Shown: positions 1-6,838, counted from the stretch's first letter. The stretch: 9,716 bases of DNA from Dehalococcoidales bacterium (GCA_028718465.1 JAQULX010000077.1:1-9716); one strand, 5' to 3'. Notes: a model not told the origin generated them from the sequence alone. Numbers and translations are program-made.

Positions 1-255
1 TTTACCATTTAGCAGCGCATCCGCCAGTTTTTGCCGCGCAGAAGACAAGATTCTCTGGAAGGTAGAGCGGGAAATATTCATCTTCTCTGCCGCCGGCTTC
101 TGCTCCAGTTTTTCCAGATCTTTCAGCCGTATGGCTTCCGCCTCCTCAAAGGAAAGATTAACTATTTCCAGTATCCTCAGCGGAATGCCGGCCGGCTTGA
201 AAAAAGTTATCTCCGGCAGATAGCCAATACGCCTGCATTTAAATGGTCGTGACAT
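1..255 (-). CDS. DUF134 family DNA-binding regulator, partial (N-terminal 85 residues)
   Basis: The gene starts at ATG 253-255 and runs off the left edge, so only the first 85 residues are visible. The sequence has the DUF134 signature: an N-terminal CRR motif (residues 7-9), FKPAGIPLR (19-27), then a sigma-70 region 4-like helix-turn-helix with AIRLKDLEKLEQ (41-52) and EKMNISRSTFQRIL (57-70). About 53 of 85 positions are identical, without gaps, to the DUF134 protein at 8626-9090, so the two are paralogs. In the complete paralog a zinc-ribbon tail follows; here that part is outside the window. It has its own promoter (294-322) and a 14-bp palindrome (274-287) between promoter and start, which suggests it opens a separate operon and may be autoregulated. 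The family is annotated as DNA-binding from its fold; the regulatory role is inferred. Confidence 0.9.
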   Translation of the reverse strand, partial: MSRPFKCRRIGYLPEITFFKPAGIPLRILEIVNLSFEEAEAIRLKDLEKLEQKPAAEKMNISRSTFQRILSSARQKLADALLNGK

Positions 256-273
256 ATACTTAATCCTGAATTA

Positions 274-287
274 TGAGCATATGCTCA
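274..287. promoter_or_regulatory. Perfect palindromic operator upstream of partial DUF134 gene
   Basis: TGAGCATATGCTCA is a perfect 14-bp palindrome centred on CATATG. It lies just downstream of the predicted -10 box (294-299), where a bound protein would block transcription. A very similar element (9145-9158) sits at nearly the same place in front of the second DUF134 gene. On the plus strand both sites share ATTATGARCATATG followed by CAC. The conserved position and sequence in front of two paralogous regulators make an autoregulatory operator the simplest reading; this is inference. Confidence 0.65.
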
Positions 288-293
288 CTATTA

Positions 294-322
294 ATGCTAG
301 CACTCCAATACGAGTTTGTCAA
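294..322 (-). promoter_or_regulatory. Promoter of partial DUF134 gene
   Basis: On the minus strand a consensus -35 TTGACA (317-322) is followed after exactly 17 bases by TAGCAT (294-299), which matches the -10 consensus at four of six positions. Transcription would start near 287, inside or at the edge of the palindrome. The paralogous gene at 9090 has the same arrangement, with TTGACAAAC and a 17-base spacer. Confidence 0.6.
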
Positions 323-444
323 AAGCATGCGGCTTCTTGAGTTGTATCAGATCGAAATGACCTGGTACAGTGCCCTTTGAAAAAAATGGCTGATGCGGTA
401 AATCATTTCAATGAAGGTCCTGATTAGCTCAATCACCTGCGGGC

Positions 445-465
445 TGCGAAGCTCACGGCTTCGCA
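445..465 (-). terminator. Hairpin after zinc-ribbon gene, possible terminator
   Basis: A perfect 8-bp inverted repeat (445-452 and 458-465, TGCGAAGC / GCTTCGCA) with a 5-nt loop lies 9 bases beyond the stop codon of the gene ending at 475. It is not followed by a T-run on the minus strand, so it is not a canonical intrinsic terminator. It may mark the 3' end of the operon or protect the transcript. The rest of the gap 256-474 shows nothing else beyond the DUF134 promoter. Confidence 0.35.
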
Positions 466-474
466 CATATCTTA

Positions 475-771
475 TCAGCCGCCTGTCGCACAAGCCGCGG
501 AGGACAGAGCCAGCCATTTTACATCTGAGCTACGGCAAGCCGGGCATTGAATTGCTTTAGCTTCGTCCGGACCGCGTGGCGCCGTGACCCGGAAGCGGGC
601 ACGGCATTGTTGACACTGGTATACCCAGGGGGGCGGACAGATTTCCAGACTGCAAGCGTTGTATTCTTCGCAATCTTCACTTGCGCACCGCGGGCAGTTG
701 GATTTTGCGGGATGCGGCAACTCCACTATCTCAAATATCTCTCCACAACGGCTGCAATGATATTTTTGCAT
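475..771 (-). CDS. Small double zinc-ribbon protein
   Basis: This encodes 98 residues starting MQKYHCSRCG. The ATG at 769-771 is chosen because GGGGAG lies 8 bases upstream; a TTG 18 bases earlier is in frame but has no comparable site. Two zinc-ribbon modules are visible: C6-x2-C9 with C26-x2-C29, and C53-x2-C56 with C76-x2-C79. Further cysteines at 34, 40 and 45 lie between them, and one at 94 is near the C-terminus. No membrane segment or signal is seen, so it is likely cytoplasmic. I do not recognise a named family; proteins of this type bind zinc or sometimes an Fe-S cluster. It is the last gene of the minus-strand series, separated by 156 bases from the peptide gene at 928-1023, so it may or may not belong to the same transcript. 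Confidence 0.75.
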   Translation of the reverse strand: MQKYHCSRCGEIFEIVELPHPAKSNCPRCASEDCEEYNACSLEICPPPWVYQCQQCRARFRVTAPRGPDEAKAIQCPACRSSDVKWLALSSAACATGG

Positions 772-927
772 CTTATGATCTCCCCGCAAAATTGATACTC
801 AGACTAATATGACAAAAACAATATGGTACATCAGGCATATAGTCCTTTGCTATCCGGCAAATTATCAGCTCCCCTGCTCACGGGCAAGACATTCAATTTC
901 CGTAAACAGGATAAGCGACATGAAGTA

Positions 928-1023
928 TTAACGTTCCGGGCGTTTTGATTCGGTTCGGAAGGCCCCGACGATACCGAGGGGTACCAGAATAATCAAGGCC
1001 ATCAGCACAAATAGTTTTTTCAT
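928..1023 (-). CDS. 31-residue single-pass membrane peptide
   Basis: A short open frame reads MKKLFVLMALIILVPLGIVG followed by AFRTESKRPER and TAA. It is preceded by AAGGAG 6 bases before the ATG, a strong ribosome binding site. Residues 4-22 are strongly hydrophobic, after two lysines at the N-terminus, and the tail is basic, so it looks like a single transmembrane helix or an uncleaved signal peptide. It begins 47 bases after the stop of the metallo-hydrolase gene and is probably cotranscribed with it. Function is unknown. It could be a small membrane protein or the relic of a longer exported protein, but the good ribosome binding site and clean stop favour a real gene. Confidence 0.6.
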   Translation of the reverse strand: MKKLFVLMALIILVPLGIVGAFRTESKRPER

Positions 1024-1070
1024 CACTGTCTCCTTGTATAGTTATTGCTCAAAGGAATACCGGTACGGCC

Positions 1071-1907
1071 TCAGGGAAATTCAATGACGGTGCCGGCTTT
1101 ATTGAAGATAAAATTTTCTCCGAATTCCTGGGCCAGGACGCTGATGACCGGCAGGTCGGTACAATGGCACAGCCCCAGTTTGGATACCCCCAGATCGTGA
1201 AGCGCTGCTATGCTTTGCCACAGTCGCTCTTCCGAAGCGCCGATAAGGTGAGAGCCGCCGATTACTGCATATACCTCGTTGATCCCGGTAATTTCGCGGG
1301 CATGGTAGATGGTGTTGATCATTCCCCGGTGAGCGCAGCCCAGGATGATTACCAGTCCTTCATCAATTTTCACGATAATAGCCTGGTCATCCATAACCGG
1401 GTCCGGCTGCCAGTCCGAATCTTGCTTGATAAACAAACCGGCATCTATCGTTTCATATTCGGTCACCATCGGGACCTCGCCGCTGGTCAGGATATTGTCA
1501 CTTATTTTGACCGGCTCTTTAGTCAAACGGAATCGGGCGCCCCAGCTTGTCAGTTCGCTTTGCTGAAAAGGAATTCCGATATACCTTTCCGGATCATTTT
1601 TCCTCCGGTGGTATTTGGCCTGCCAGACATCCGGATGGGCAATGATCTCCACCTCTTTTTTCATACGGCGCAGCAACTCCCGTAATCCTCCGGTATGGTC
1701 GTAATGGCCGTGGCTTAAGACAATCTTATCGATTCCAGACAGGTCTATTCCTAAAGTATCAGCATTATGCACCGTGGATATGCTGGTTCCGGTGTCCAGA
1801 AGTACACTGGCTGTATCTGTCTCGACAAGGATGCTTAATCCCCATTCCCCCAGGAAGTCACCCATTCCAGCCGTGTTTTCACTCAGAGTCATGATACGAA
1901 GCGCCAT
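1071..1907 (-). CDS. Metallo-beta-lactamase-fold hydrolase (COG1237 type)
   Basis: The protein has 278 residues. The start at ATG 1905-1907 (MALRIMTLSE) has GGAGG 6 bases upstream; an upstream in-frame TTG is less likely. The metal-binding motif SHGHYDHTGG is at 65-74 (H66, H68, D70, H71), D38 sits in LLDTG, and further candidate ligands are H193 (GCAHRG) and H220 (GGSH). The ending CHCT at 247-250 followed by a short C-terminal strand is typical of COG1237, the group that contains the archaeal dihydropterin beta-ribofuranosyl-aminobenzene phosphate synthase-like enzymes. The substrate cannot be read from sequence. It is cytoplasmic, with no signal peptide. It lies 51 bases downstream of the SmsB gene and is likely in the same operon, which suggests a link to metal or redox handling, but that is inference. 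Confidence 0.88.
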   Translation of the reverse strand: MALRIMTLSENTAGMGDFLGEWGLSILVETDTASVLLDTGTSISTVHNADTLGIDLSGIDKIVLSHGHYDHTGGLRELLRRMKKEVEIIAHPDVWQAKYHRRKNDPERYIGIPFQQSELTSWGARFRLTKEPVKISDNILTSGEVPMVTEYETIDAGLFIKQDSDWQPDPVMDDQAIIVKIDEGLVIILGCAHRGMINTIYHAREITGINEVYAVIGGSHLIGASEERLWQSIAALHDLGVSKLGLCHCTDLPVISVLAQEFGENFIFNKAGTVIEFP

Positions 1908-1958
1908 CTCTATCCTCCATACCAAACATTATTCTCCCATTCACTTGAAAAAGGACTG

Positions 1959-3209
1959 CTACATCAGTTCGCTTTCGCTGGATTCAATTGCTTTCCTGAT
2001 CTCATTATTCAATTCGGGCGGCAGGCCTTCGATATCCACGCGTAAGAAACCGCGGATGATCGTGGCGGTAGCCTCTTCACGGGTCAATCCGCGTGCCATC
2101 AGGTACTCCACCTCTTCTTCAGCGATTTTCCCCACAGCGGCCTCATGGGATAAATCAATCCCTGACAGATTACCCTTAAGCTCCGGGATAGCGTACATCT
2201 CGCCTCCGCCCTCCATGATCAGCCCCCGGCATTCCAGATGTCCTTTTACATCCGGCGCGTTGCCTTCGATATAACCGCGGGCGATGATATTGCCGCCGTT
2301 GGTGATAGCCCGTGATATCATCTCGGTCCTGGAGCCTTTAGCATCCAGAATGGTCCGGGACCCCACATCCAGGTTAGAACCCTGAGCAGCCACCATGATG
2401 CCGTTAAAGCGGACTACCGCATTTTCACCGACACATCTTGCAATGGGGTTCATCTGTAAGGAGCCTACCGGTTTCATCAGAACATAGTTGCTTAAATAAA
2501 GCCCGTTTTCCTCGATGACCACACCGGTGCGAGGTCGAACGGATACCTCAGGATTCCACTGGTGGATCATGGTAAAAGTGACCCTGGCATTCTTCTTGAT
2601 ATAGAACTCGGAGACTCCCAGGTGCAGGCCGGGATCATGGCGGGGAGCCGTGGTACAACCGGTGATAATATGCAGCTCCGATCCTTCTTCGGCGATAACA
2701 ATATTGTGCACATTCTGGATAGACTGTTTCTTAGCCAGATACAAGCAGGCCTGGACCGGGAAGATGCTTTTTTGCCCGGGCAACGCGCGAATAAAATACC
2801 CGTCAGCCTGGTTCAATTCGACATTAGCGGTATATTTATCCGTATCTACCGCCACCGCCTTCCACAAGTATTCCTCCAGCCATTTGTATTTATCCAGGGC
2901 CTCGCTGGTGGGGATAACTTCGATCCCTTCCTGTTCAGTAGAAAAGTGGACCGGGGTATTGTCCTTTTGCAGAAAAGTGCCTGACCTTCCCTGTTGGTGG
3001 TCCAGGACTATTCCCGCTCTTACCATCTGCTGTTTTTCAGCAGTGGGAATTATAGAAAGATCGGACTGGTAAGCCAGGTCTTTTGGCGGATTTTCAAAAG
3101 CTGCCAAATCAATATCCTGGCCCGTGGCTGCCGGTTTATCGATAGCTGATCGGGCTTTCTCCTTATTAACTGAATTTTTCCCGGGGGTTACTTCATGCAA
3201 GTTAGACAT
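1959..3209 (-). CDS. smsB: SufB/SufD-family Fe-S scaffold, SmsB type
   Basis: The scaffold partner of the SufC-like ATPase encoded just upstream, expected to hold a nascent Fe-S cluster in the cytoplasm. I start it at ATG 3207-3209 (MSNLHEVTPG), preceded by AAAGGAGAAAGG; this gives 416 residues and a 22-base overlap with the ATPase gene. The central part (about 165-345) shows the repeating beta-helix strands of the SufBD core. The C-terminal signature IDLSHEAAVGKIAEEEVEYL (351-370) followed by MARGLTREEA (371-380) is diagnostic. H355-E356 correspond to the region of the functional His/Glu of SufD/SufB, and C327 (HLECRGL) is a candidate cluster ligand. No sufD, sufS or sufU lies nearby, which fits the minimal two-gene SUF-like (SMS) system of anaerobes and archaea rather than the full SUF operon. 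Assignment to SMS rather than plain SufB is by context. Confidence 0.88.
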   Translation of the reverse strand: MSNLHEVTPGKNSVNKEKARSAIDKPAATGQDIDLAAFENPPKDLAYQSDLSIIPTAEKQQMVRAGIVLDHQQGRSGTFLQKDNTPVHFSTEQEGIEVIPTSEALDKYKWLEEYLWKAVAVDTDKYTANVELNQADGYFIRALPGQKSIFPVQACLYLAKKQSIQNVHNIVIAEEGSELHIITGCTTAPRHDPGLHLGVSEFYIKKNARVTFTMIHQWNPEVSVRPRTGVVIEENGLYLSNYVLMKPVGSLQMNPIARCVGENAVVRFNGIMVAAQGSNLDVGSRTILDAKGSRTEMISRAITNGGNIIARGYIEGNAPDVKGHLECRGLIMEGGGEMYAIPELKGNLSGIDLSHEAAVGKIAEEEVEYLMARGLTREEATATIIRGFLRVDIEGLPPELNNEIRKAIESSESELM

Positions 3210-3922
3210 TTCTGGTAGCCTTTCTCCTTTATCGTCGCCAGCATTTCTCGGGGGTCGTTCTCGCAACCGATTGTTCCGTCACACATCACATAGCCGGTAT
3301 GAGCGTTCACATAGTCCAGAATATATCCGGTGTGGGTTATGATAAGACCCATACAGGTCCTTTTCCGTATCGGACAGTCCTTTTCCAGCAGGTTGTTGAT
3401 CAATTTCCCTATTAGCGAGATATTTACCAGGTCTACTCCTGACTCCGGCTCATCCAGAAGCACCAGCTGGGGCTTTTGGGCCAGAAGCTGCATTAGTTCA
3501 GAACGTTTAATCTCGCCGCCGGAAAATCCGTAGTTGATGTCGCGGTTTAAGAAATCGGAAAGGTCGGCCTGGTCCGCCAGGGTTTTTATCAGCTCGCCAT
3601 CTCCCCTCTTCCTCATAGTTGCTTCCAGAATATCGCGAGTTTTTACCCCACGTATGACCGGCGGCCTCTGGATGGAAATACCGATTCCCAGCCGCGCCCG
3701 CTCATCCAGAGACAGATGGGTAATATCCTGACCGTTAAAGAATATCATTCCCCCGGTAATCTTAAACCTGGGAAAACCCATAATGGCGGACAAGAGGGTG
3801 CTTTTGCCCGCTCCGTTCGGGCCAAACAAGACATGAGTCTCTCCGGAGTTAATATGAATGTTAATATCATGCAATATTTCCTTGTTCTCTACCGATACAC
3901 TTAGATCTTTAATCTCGAGCAT
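3188..3922 (-). CDS. smsC: SufC-family ABC ATPase, SmsC type
   Basis: This is a soluble ABC ATPase of 244 residues that powers Fe-S assembly with the SmsB scaffold. Walker A is GPNGAGKST (34-42), the Q-loop glutamine is Q85, the signature is FSGGE (133-137), Walker B is LVLLDEP (153-159) and the H-loop is H197 (IITHTG). FSGGE followed by KRSELMQ is characteristic of SufC rather than of transporters, and no permease gene is present. ATG 3920-3922 has GAGAGG a few bases upstream. The C-terminus ends with C239-x2-C242, which is not part of the classic SufC fold and may bind metal or a cluster. It starts 49 bases after the DUF1847 gene and overlaps the start of the SmsB gene, so the three are one operon. 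Confidence 0.92.
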   Translation of the reverse strand: MLEIKDLSVSVENKEILHDINIHINSGETHVLFGPNGAGKSTLLSAIMGFPRFKITGGMIFFNGQDITHLSLDERARLGIGISIQRPPVIRGVKTRDILEATMRKRGDGELIKTLADQADLSDFLNRDINYGFSGGEIKRSELMQLLAQKPQLVLLDEPESGVDLVNISLIGKLINNLLEKDCPIRKRTCMGLIITHTGYILDYVNAHTGYVMCDGTIGCENDPREMLATIKEKGYQKCLTCMK

Positions 3923-3971
3923 AATCCTCTCCAGTCTGATCTTTCATATTTGGAAGGTGCAACACTCACAA

Positions 3972-4691
3972 TTATACAGGTCCCTGATCATTGGGTACCT
4001 GCGCTTTTCTCATTAACCTTGAATAATAAGAGCCGGTCAGGTAGAGCGCCGCCAGGGGATTATGCCCGGTTACCCTGTCTTTAACGGCGATCACGGTCAC
4101 CGGGACCCGGCAGTACTTGAGGAAGAGCGTGTCATGACCAATGCACAGGCCCAGCATGACGGCCAGGTCTACTTTTTGCATGTTCAATATCTCGGCCTGG
4201 GCGATCGGATTACACATGGACTCATAGGACTCCGGTCCGGCTATCTTTTCCTGCGGCTTTATATTGATCCTTTCCTTGGGAACGGCGCCCACTTTGCATC
4301 TCACAGAGACTACTTCAAATCCATTATTTTCCAGGATTTGGGTCAAAATCCGGGCTTCGCCGGCCAGTCCGCTGCAAAAGGCCAGCCCCAGTTTTTTGTA
4401 ACCGCATTTTTGCGCGAACTGAATCAATTCGACTATGCGCGGATTTTTCGTCCTGCGTCCCTCCGGAGTCTGCTCGTAGCATTCAAATTCCTGAATAGAT
4501 GCCTGCCGGGCGAATTCCTTAACCTCCGGCTTATCATATTCATCCATAGTTGTTTCAATGAGGTCAGGCAGGTTCTTCATCGGGCAGTAATTGGGCGCTT
4601 TTTCAATCGCAGGTTTTTCGCCAATCTTAATTTGAGGATCGCAGGCTTCTACCGGACATTTAGCACAATTCGGGCTGATTTCTTTGGCCAT
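3972..4691 (-). CDS. DUF1847 cysteine-rich metal-binding protein
   Basis: The protein has 239 residues from ATG 4689-4691 (MAKEISPNCA), chosen because GGAG lies 8 bases upstream; a GTG three codons earlier would sit directly on that site. The N-terminal cysteine cluster C9-x2-C12-x4-C17 and C36 precedes a helical stretch. The body carries LGLAFCSGLAGEARIL (101-116), then C132, C160, and the motif LGLCIGHDTLF (180-190) with C183 and H186. This pattern matches DUF1847, annotated as predicted metal-binding proteins with no established reaction. It is first in the operon with the SmsC and SmsB genes, so a role in supplying or sensing metal or sulfur for cluster assembly is plausible but unproven. 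Its mRNA leader is strongly structured (4719-4853). Confidence 0.85.
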   Translation of the reverse strand: MAKEISPNCAKCPVEACDPQIKIGEKPAIEKAPNYCPMKNLPDLIETTMDEYDKPEVKEFARQASIQEFECYEQTPEGRRTKNPRIVELIQFAQKCGYKKLGLAFCSGLAGEARILTQILENNGFEVVSVRCKVGAVPKERINIKPQEKIAGPESYESMCNPIAQAEILNMQKVDLAVMLGLCIGHDTLFLKYCRVPVTVIAVKDRVTGHNPLAALYLTGSYYSRLMRKAQVPNDQGPV

Positions 4692-4718
4692 ATTTGTCAC
4701 TCCACTTGATAATTCACC

Positions 4719-4853
4719 TTACGGCTATGGTAAAGCCAGGGCCGGGTCACCCACGGCCTCCGCAAGCGGATCAGGTGACCGGGGTCTTCTCGGCCGGGGC
4801 TCAGCCGGCCCTGGCTCATTGTCCTTTGAGATTAGAACTTACTTAAGCCGTAA
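4719..4853 (-). ncRNA. Highly structured leader element, candidate regulatory RNA
   Basis: Nested complementary segments fold this gap almost completely. An outer 8-bp helix joins 4719-4726 with 4846-4853. A perfect 12-bp helix joins 4734-4745 with 4805-4816. Inside it are a 7-bp helix (4745-4751 with 4774-4780) capped by a short hairpin (TCCG CAAG CGGA, 4759-4770), and a 4-bp side hairpin (4783-4786 with 4792-4795). GGCCGG occurs twice (4740-4745 and 4792-4797) and can compete for CCGGCC at 4805-4810. Read on the minus strand, a promoter-like pair (4863-4891) would start transcription just before the outer helix, and the DUF1847 ribosome binding site follows 15 bases after it, so it could be a riboswitch-like leader. 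On that strand the loops are CUUG and GAGAA, both of stable types. The plus-strand reading has nested helices that remind me of the Moco RNA motif; I could not verify this. A mobile palindromic repeat is the main alternative. Confidence 0.5.
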
Positions 4854-4862
4854 CGTGGGTTG

Positions 4863-4891
4863 ATAATTTAAAGTATATCGGCTTCTATCAA
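4863..4891 (-). promoter_or_regulatory. Promoter of the DUF1847-smsC-smsB operon
   Basis: On the minus strand TTGATA (4886-4891, five of six to consensus) is followed after 17 bases by AATTAT (4863-4868, four of six). It lies directly after the stop codon of the second MinD gene. The predicted start near 4857 is about 4 bases before the outer helix of the structured leader, which supports a separate promoter for the second block of genes. Confidence 0.45.
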
Positions 4892-5767
4892 TTATTTAAA
4901 ATTATCGCCAGTTTTCAATATATCATAAACTTTGCGCCAGAGTTTCTCAATCTCCCGGCTCACCTTCCCATCAGAGAATTCCACTACCGGTACCCCTTTA
5001 ATCATGGCCTCAGTGACCACATTGTCGAAAGGAATCCGGGCTGCTACCTCAATCTCCTCGGCCTGACAATAGCTTTCGATCTTTCCTGTATTCTCGGGAT
5101 TAATATCGCATTTATTGACGCAGACCAGGGCCGGGACTTCAAAATGGCGGCAGACTCCGAGAACTCTCTCCAGGTCATGAATGCCCGAAAGGGTCGGCTC
5201 GGTAACCAGAACTGCCAGGTCGGTCCCGGACAAGGATGAGATCACCGGACAGCCGATGCCCGGAGGGCCGTCACTGATAATAAATTCCAGGTTATCTTCC
5301 TCAGCAATACGCCGGGCTTCTTTACGGACAGTGGCTACCAGCTTGCCGGAATTCTCCTGGGCTGTTCCCAGCCGGGCATGTACCAGGTAGCCATAAGGGG
5401 TGCTGGACACGAACCAGTGTCCCGCCAGACATTCTTCCATCGTGATTGCATCTACCGGGCAAACATGAGAGCAAAAGCCGCAGCCTTCACAGGACACCGC
5501 ATCTACCAGATAATCCTTAATAGCTCCAAAACGGCATAGATCCTGGCATAGTCCGCATTGAATACATTTTTTCCTGTTAATTACCGCTGTCTGCCCACTC
5601 CAGAACTCCTGCTGTCTCCAGGGAATTGATTGGAGAATCATATGCAGGTCGGCGGCATCCACATCGCAGTCTACCATGACTTTGCTTCCGGCCAGGGCTC
5701 CCATTGAACCGACAATACTGGTCTTGCCGGTCCCGCCTTTACCGCTCAGGACAACTACTTCTTTCAT
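4892..5767 (-). CDS. MinD/Mrp-type P-loop ATPase with two 4Fe-4S motifs (second of pair)
   Basis: The ATPase has 291 residues. ATG 5765-5767 (MKEVVVLSGK) is preceded by AGGAGA and overlaps the end of the upstream ATPase gene by 29 bases. The deviant Walker A SGKGGTGKTS is at 8-17, VDCDVDAADLH at 32-42 and ISDGPPGIGCPV at 164-175. Inserted between them is a two-cluster ferredoxin domain: C68-x2-C71-x2-C74-x3-C78 and C93-x2-C96-x2-C99-x3-C103. Such ferredoxin-fused MinD ATPases belong to the Mrp/NBP35-related carriers and come in tandem pairs; in Desulfovibrio a pair accompanies the orange protein. Likely role: ATP-driven assembly or transfer of an Fe-S or Mo-containing cluster in the cytoplasm, probably as a heterodimer with the neighbouring ATPase. 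It is not the cell-division MinD. Confidence 0.9.
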   Translation of the reverse strand: MKEVVVLSGKGGTGKTSIVGSMGALAGSKVMVDCDVDAADLHMILQSIPWRQQEFWSGQTAVINRKKCIQCGLCQDLCRFGAIKDYLVDAVSCEGCGFCSHVCPVDAITMEECLAGHWFVSSTPYGYLVHARLGTAQENSGKLVATVRKEARRIAEEDNLEFIISDGPPGIGCPVISSLSGTDLAVLVTEPTLSGIHDLERVLGVCRHFEVPALVCVNKCDINPENTGKIESYCQAEEIEVAARIPFDNVVTEAMIKGVPVVEFSDGKVSREIEKLWRKVYDILKTGDNFK

Positions 5768-6605
5768 GAACCATCTCCTGTATCTTTTTGAAAAGATCCT
5801 CAAAACTCTGCTTCCATTGCGGCATCCCCTGTACCAGTGTTATCCCTCTGGAATAGAGGCGGGCAATTTCAGTATCCAGGGGGATCTTCAGCAGTACCGG
5901 TATCTCTTCCTCCCGGCAATATGACTCGACTTCCGTATCTCTATCTACATTGCGGTTGATGATTACCCCACAGGGTATATTAAGCTCCTTCACAGTCTCT
6001 ACCGCCAGGGTGAGATCATTGAGTCCGAAGGGTGTAGGCTCCGTAACCAGAAGGCAAAAATCGCTGTTTCTAATTGTTGTAATCACCGGGCATGATGTTC
6101 CCGGAGGAGAATCAATAATAGTTATCTCTTCTTTACCGGCGAAGTTTTTCACCTGGCGGATCACCGGCGGAGACATGGCTTCGCCAACATTAAGCCTTCC
6201 ATACACAAAAGCGATTCCGTCAGCATGACCTGATTTTACTACACCGATCTCCCGGGGTTCCTCCCGGATAGCTTTAGGGGGGCAGACATAGCTGCAGGCG
6301 CCGCAGCCGTGACAGAGCTGGGTGAAGGTCATTACCTGTTCTCCCCAAACCGCGATTGCATTGTAAGCACAGACCCGGGCACATTTCCCGCAATGGTTGC
6401 ATTTCGCCTTATCCACCTCCGGCACCGGAACAGAAACCGTTTCCTGTTGGGTGATGACCGGTTGAAGGAAGAGATGACTGTTGGGCTCCTCGACATCGCA
6501 ATCGAGAAGCTGTACCTTATAAGTATTTTTTATGGAGAGGGCCAGGCTGGTGGCGATCAAGGTCTTGCCTGTTCCCCCTTTCCCGCTGGCAATCGATATG
6601 ATCAT
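5739..6605 (-). CDS. MinD/Mrp-type P-loop ATPase with two 4Fe-4S motifs (first of pair)
   Basis: The protein has 288 residues starting MIISIASGKGG at ATG 6603-6605, with AGGGGA upstream and one base between it and the previous stop. The P-loop is SGKGGTGKT (7-15), with LLDCDVEEPN at 33-42 and IIDSPPGTSCPV at 163-174. The ferredoxin insert has C69-x2-C72-x2-C75-x3-C79 and C98-x2-C101-x2-C104-x3-C108. It is a diverged partner of the next gene: same length class and same domain order, but clearly different sequence. DCDVEEPN against DCDVDAAD in the partner suggests specialised subunits. It belongs to the cluster with the NifX-like protein at 6839-7243 and is likely to act on that protein or its cofactor. 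Confidence 0.9.
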   Translation of the reverse strand: MIISIASGKGGTGKTLIATSLALSIKNTYKVQLLDCDVEEPNSHLFLQPVITQQETVSVPVPEVDKAKCNHCGKCARVCAYNAIAVWGEQVMTFTQLCHGCGACSYVCPPKAIREEPREIGVVKSGHADGIAFVYGRLNVGEAMSPPVIRQVKNFAGKEEITIIDSPPGTSCPVITTIRNSDFCLLVTEPTPFGLNDLTLAVETVKELNIPCGVIINRNVDRDTEVESYCREEEIPVLLKIPLDTEIARLYSRGITLVQGMPQWKQSFEDLFKKIQEMVHERSSCPER

Positions 6606-6606
6606 A

Positions 6607-6804
6607 TTATCCCCTTACCATTTTAACTCCGCATTTGGGGCAGTTCAGACTAAAACAGGGCGTTCCCTGCTTATGGGGCGCTCTTTCTCCGCAACTGGGA
6701 CAGATGCAATAGACCCCCGGTCCTGTTCCGGGACGGTTCCCCCCCATACGGCCACCCCTGCCGCCGGCTCCGCGCGGGGGTCCGGTTCCATCTCCTCTGG
6801 GCAT
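6607..6804 (-). CDS. Small glycine-rich zinc-ribbon protein with DGTGP N-terminus
   Basis: This encodes 65 residues from ATG 6802-6804 (MPRGDGTGPP), with AGGAGG 7 bases upstream; the longer upstream frame overlaps the previous gene and has no such site. Residues 1-30 are rich in Gly, Arg and Pro. Residues 33-58 hold C33, C35, C38 and C50, C55, C58, giving a four-cysteine ribbon C35-x2-C38 / C55-x2-C58 with two extra cysteines. It is probably a zinc or Fe-S binding mini-protein. The N-terminal M-P-x-x-D-G-T-G-P motif is shared with the protein at 7240-7443, although the rest differs. It sits 34 bases after the NifX-like gene and one base before the first ATPase gene, so it is firmly part of the operon. 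Function unknown. Confidence 0.8.
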   Translation of the reverse strand: MPRGDGTGPPRGAGGRGGRMGGNRPGTGPGVYCICPSCGERAPHKQGTPCFSLNCPKCGVKMVRG

Positions 6805-6838
6805 AGTCAATCCTCCTATAAAATTTATCCAGCTTCTA

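Noticed and set aside
1164..1685. Plus-strand open frame of 173 codons
   Set aside because: It lies antisense to the metallo-hydrolase gene, whose motifs are clear, and has no recognisable domain.
1774..2274. Plus-strand open frame of 166 codons
   Set aside because: It spans the antisense of two real genes and the gap between them, so it is a chance frame.
4062..4709. Plus-strand open frame of 215 codons
   Set aside because: It is antisense to the DUF1847 gene, which has a good ribosome binding site and family motifs; the antisense product resembles nothing I know.
4734..4853. TPP riboswitch
   Set aside because: The minus strand has CUGAG and ACCUGAUC, which resemble parts of the TPP aptamer, but the conserved second-arm sequence around AUAAUGCCAGCG is missing and the helices are arranged differently.
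4892..6605. Cell-division MinD or nitrogenase NifH
   Set aside because: Both proteins have an inserted two-cluster ferredoxin domain and no MinD membrane-targeting helix; they lack the NifH cluster ligands and context.
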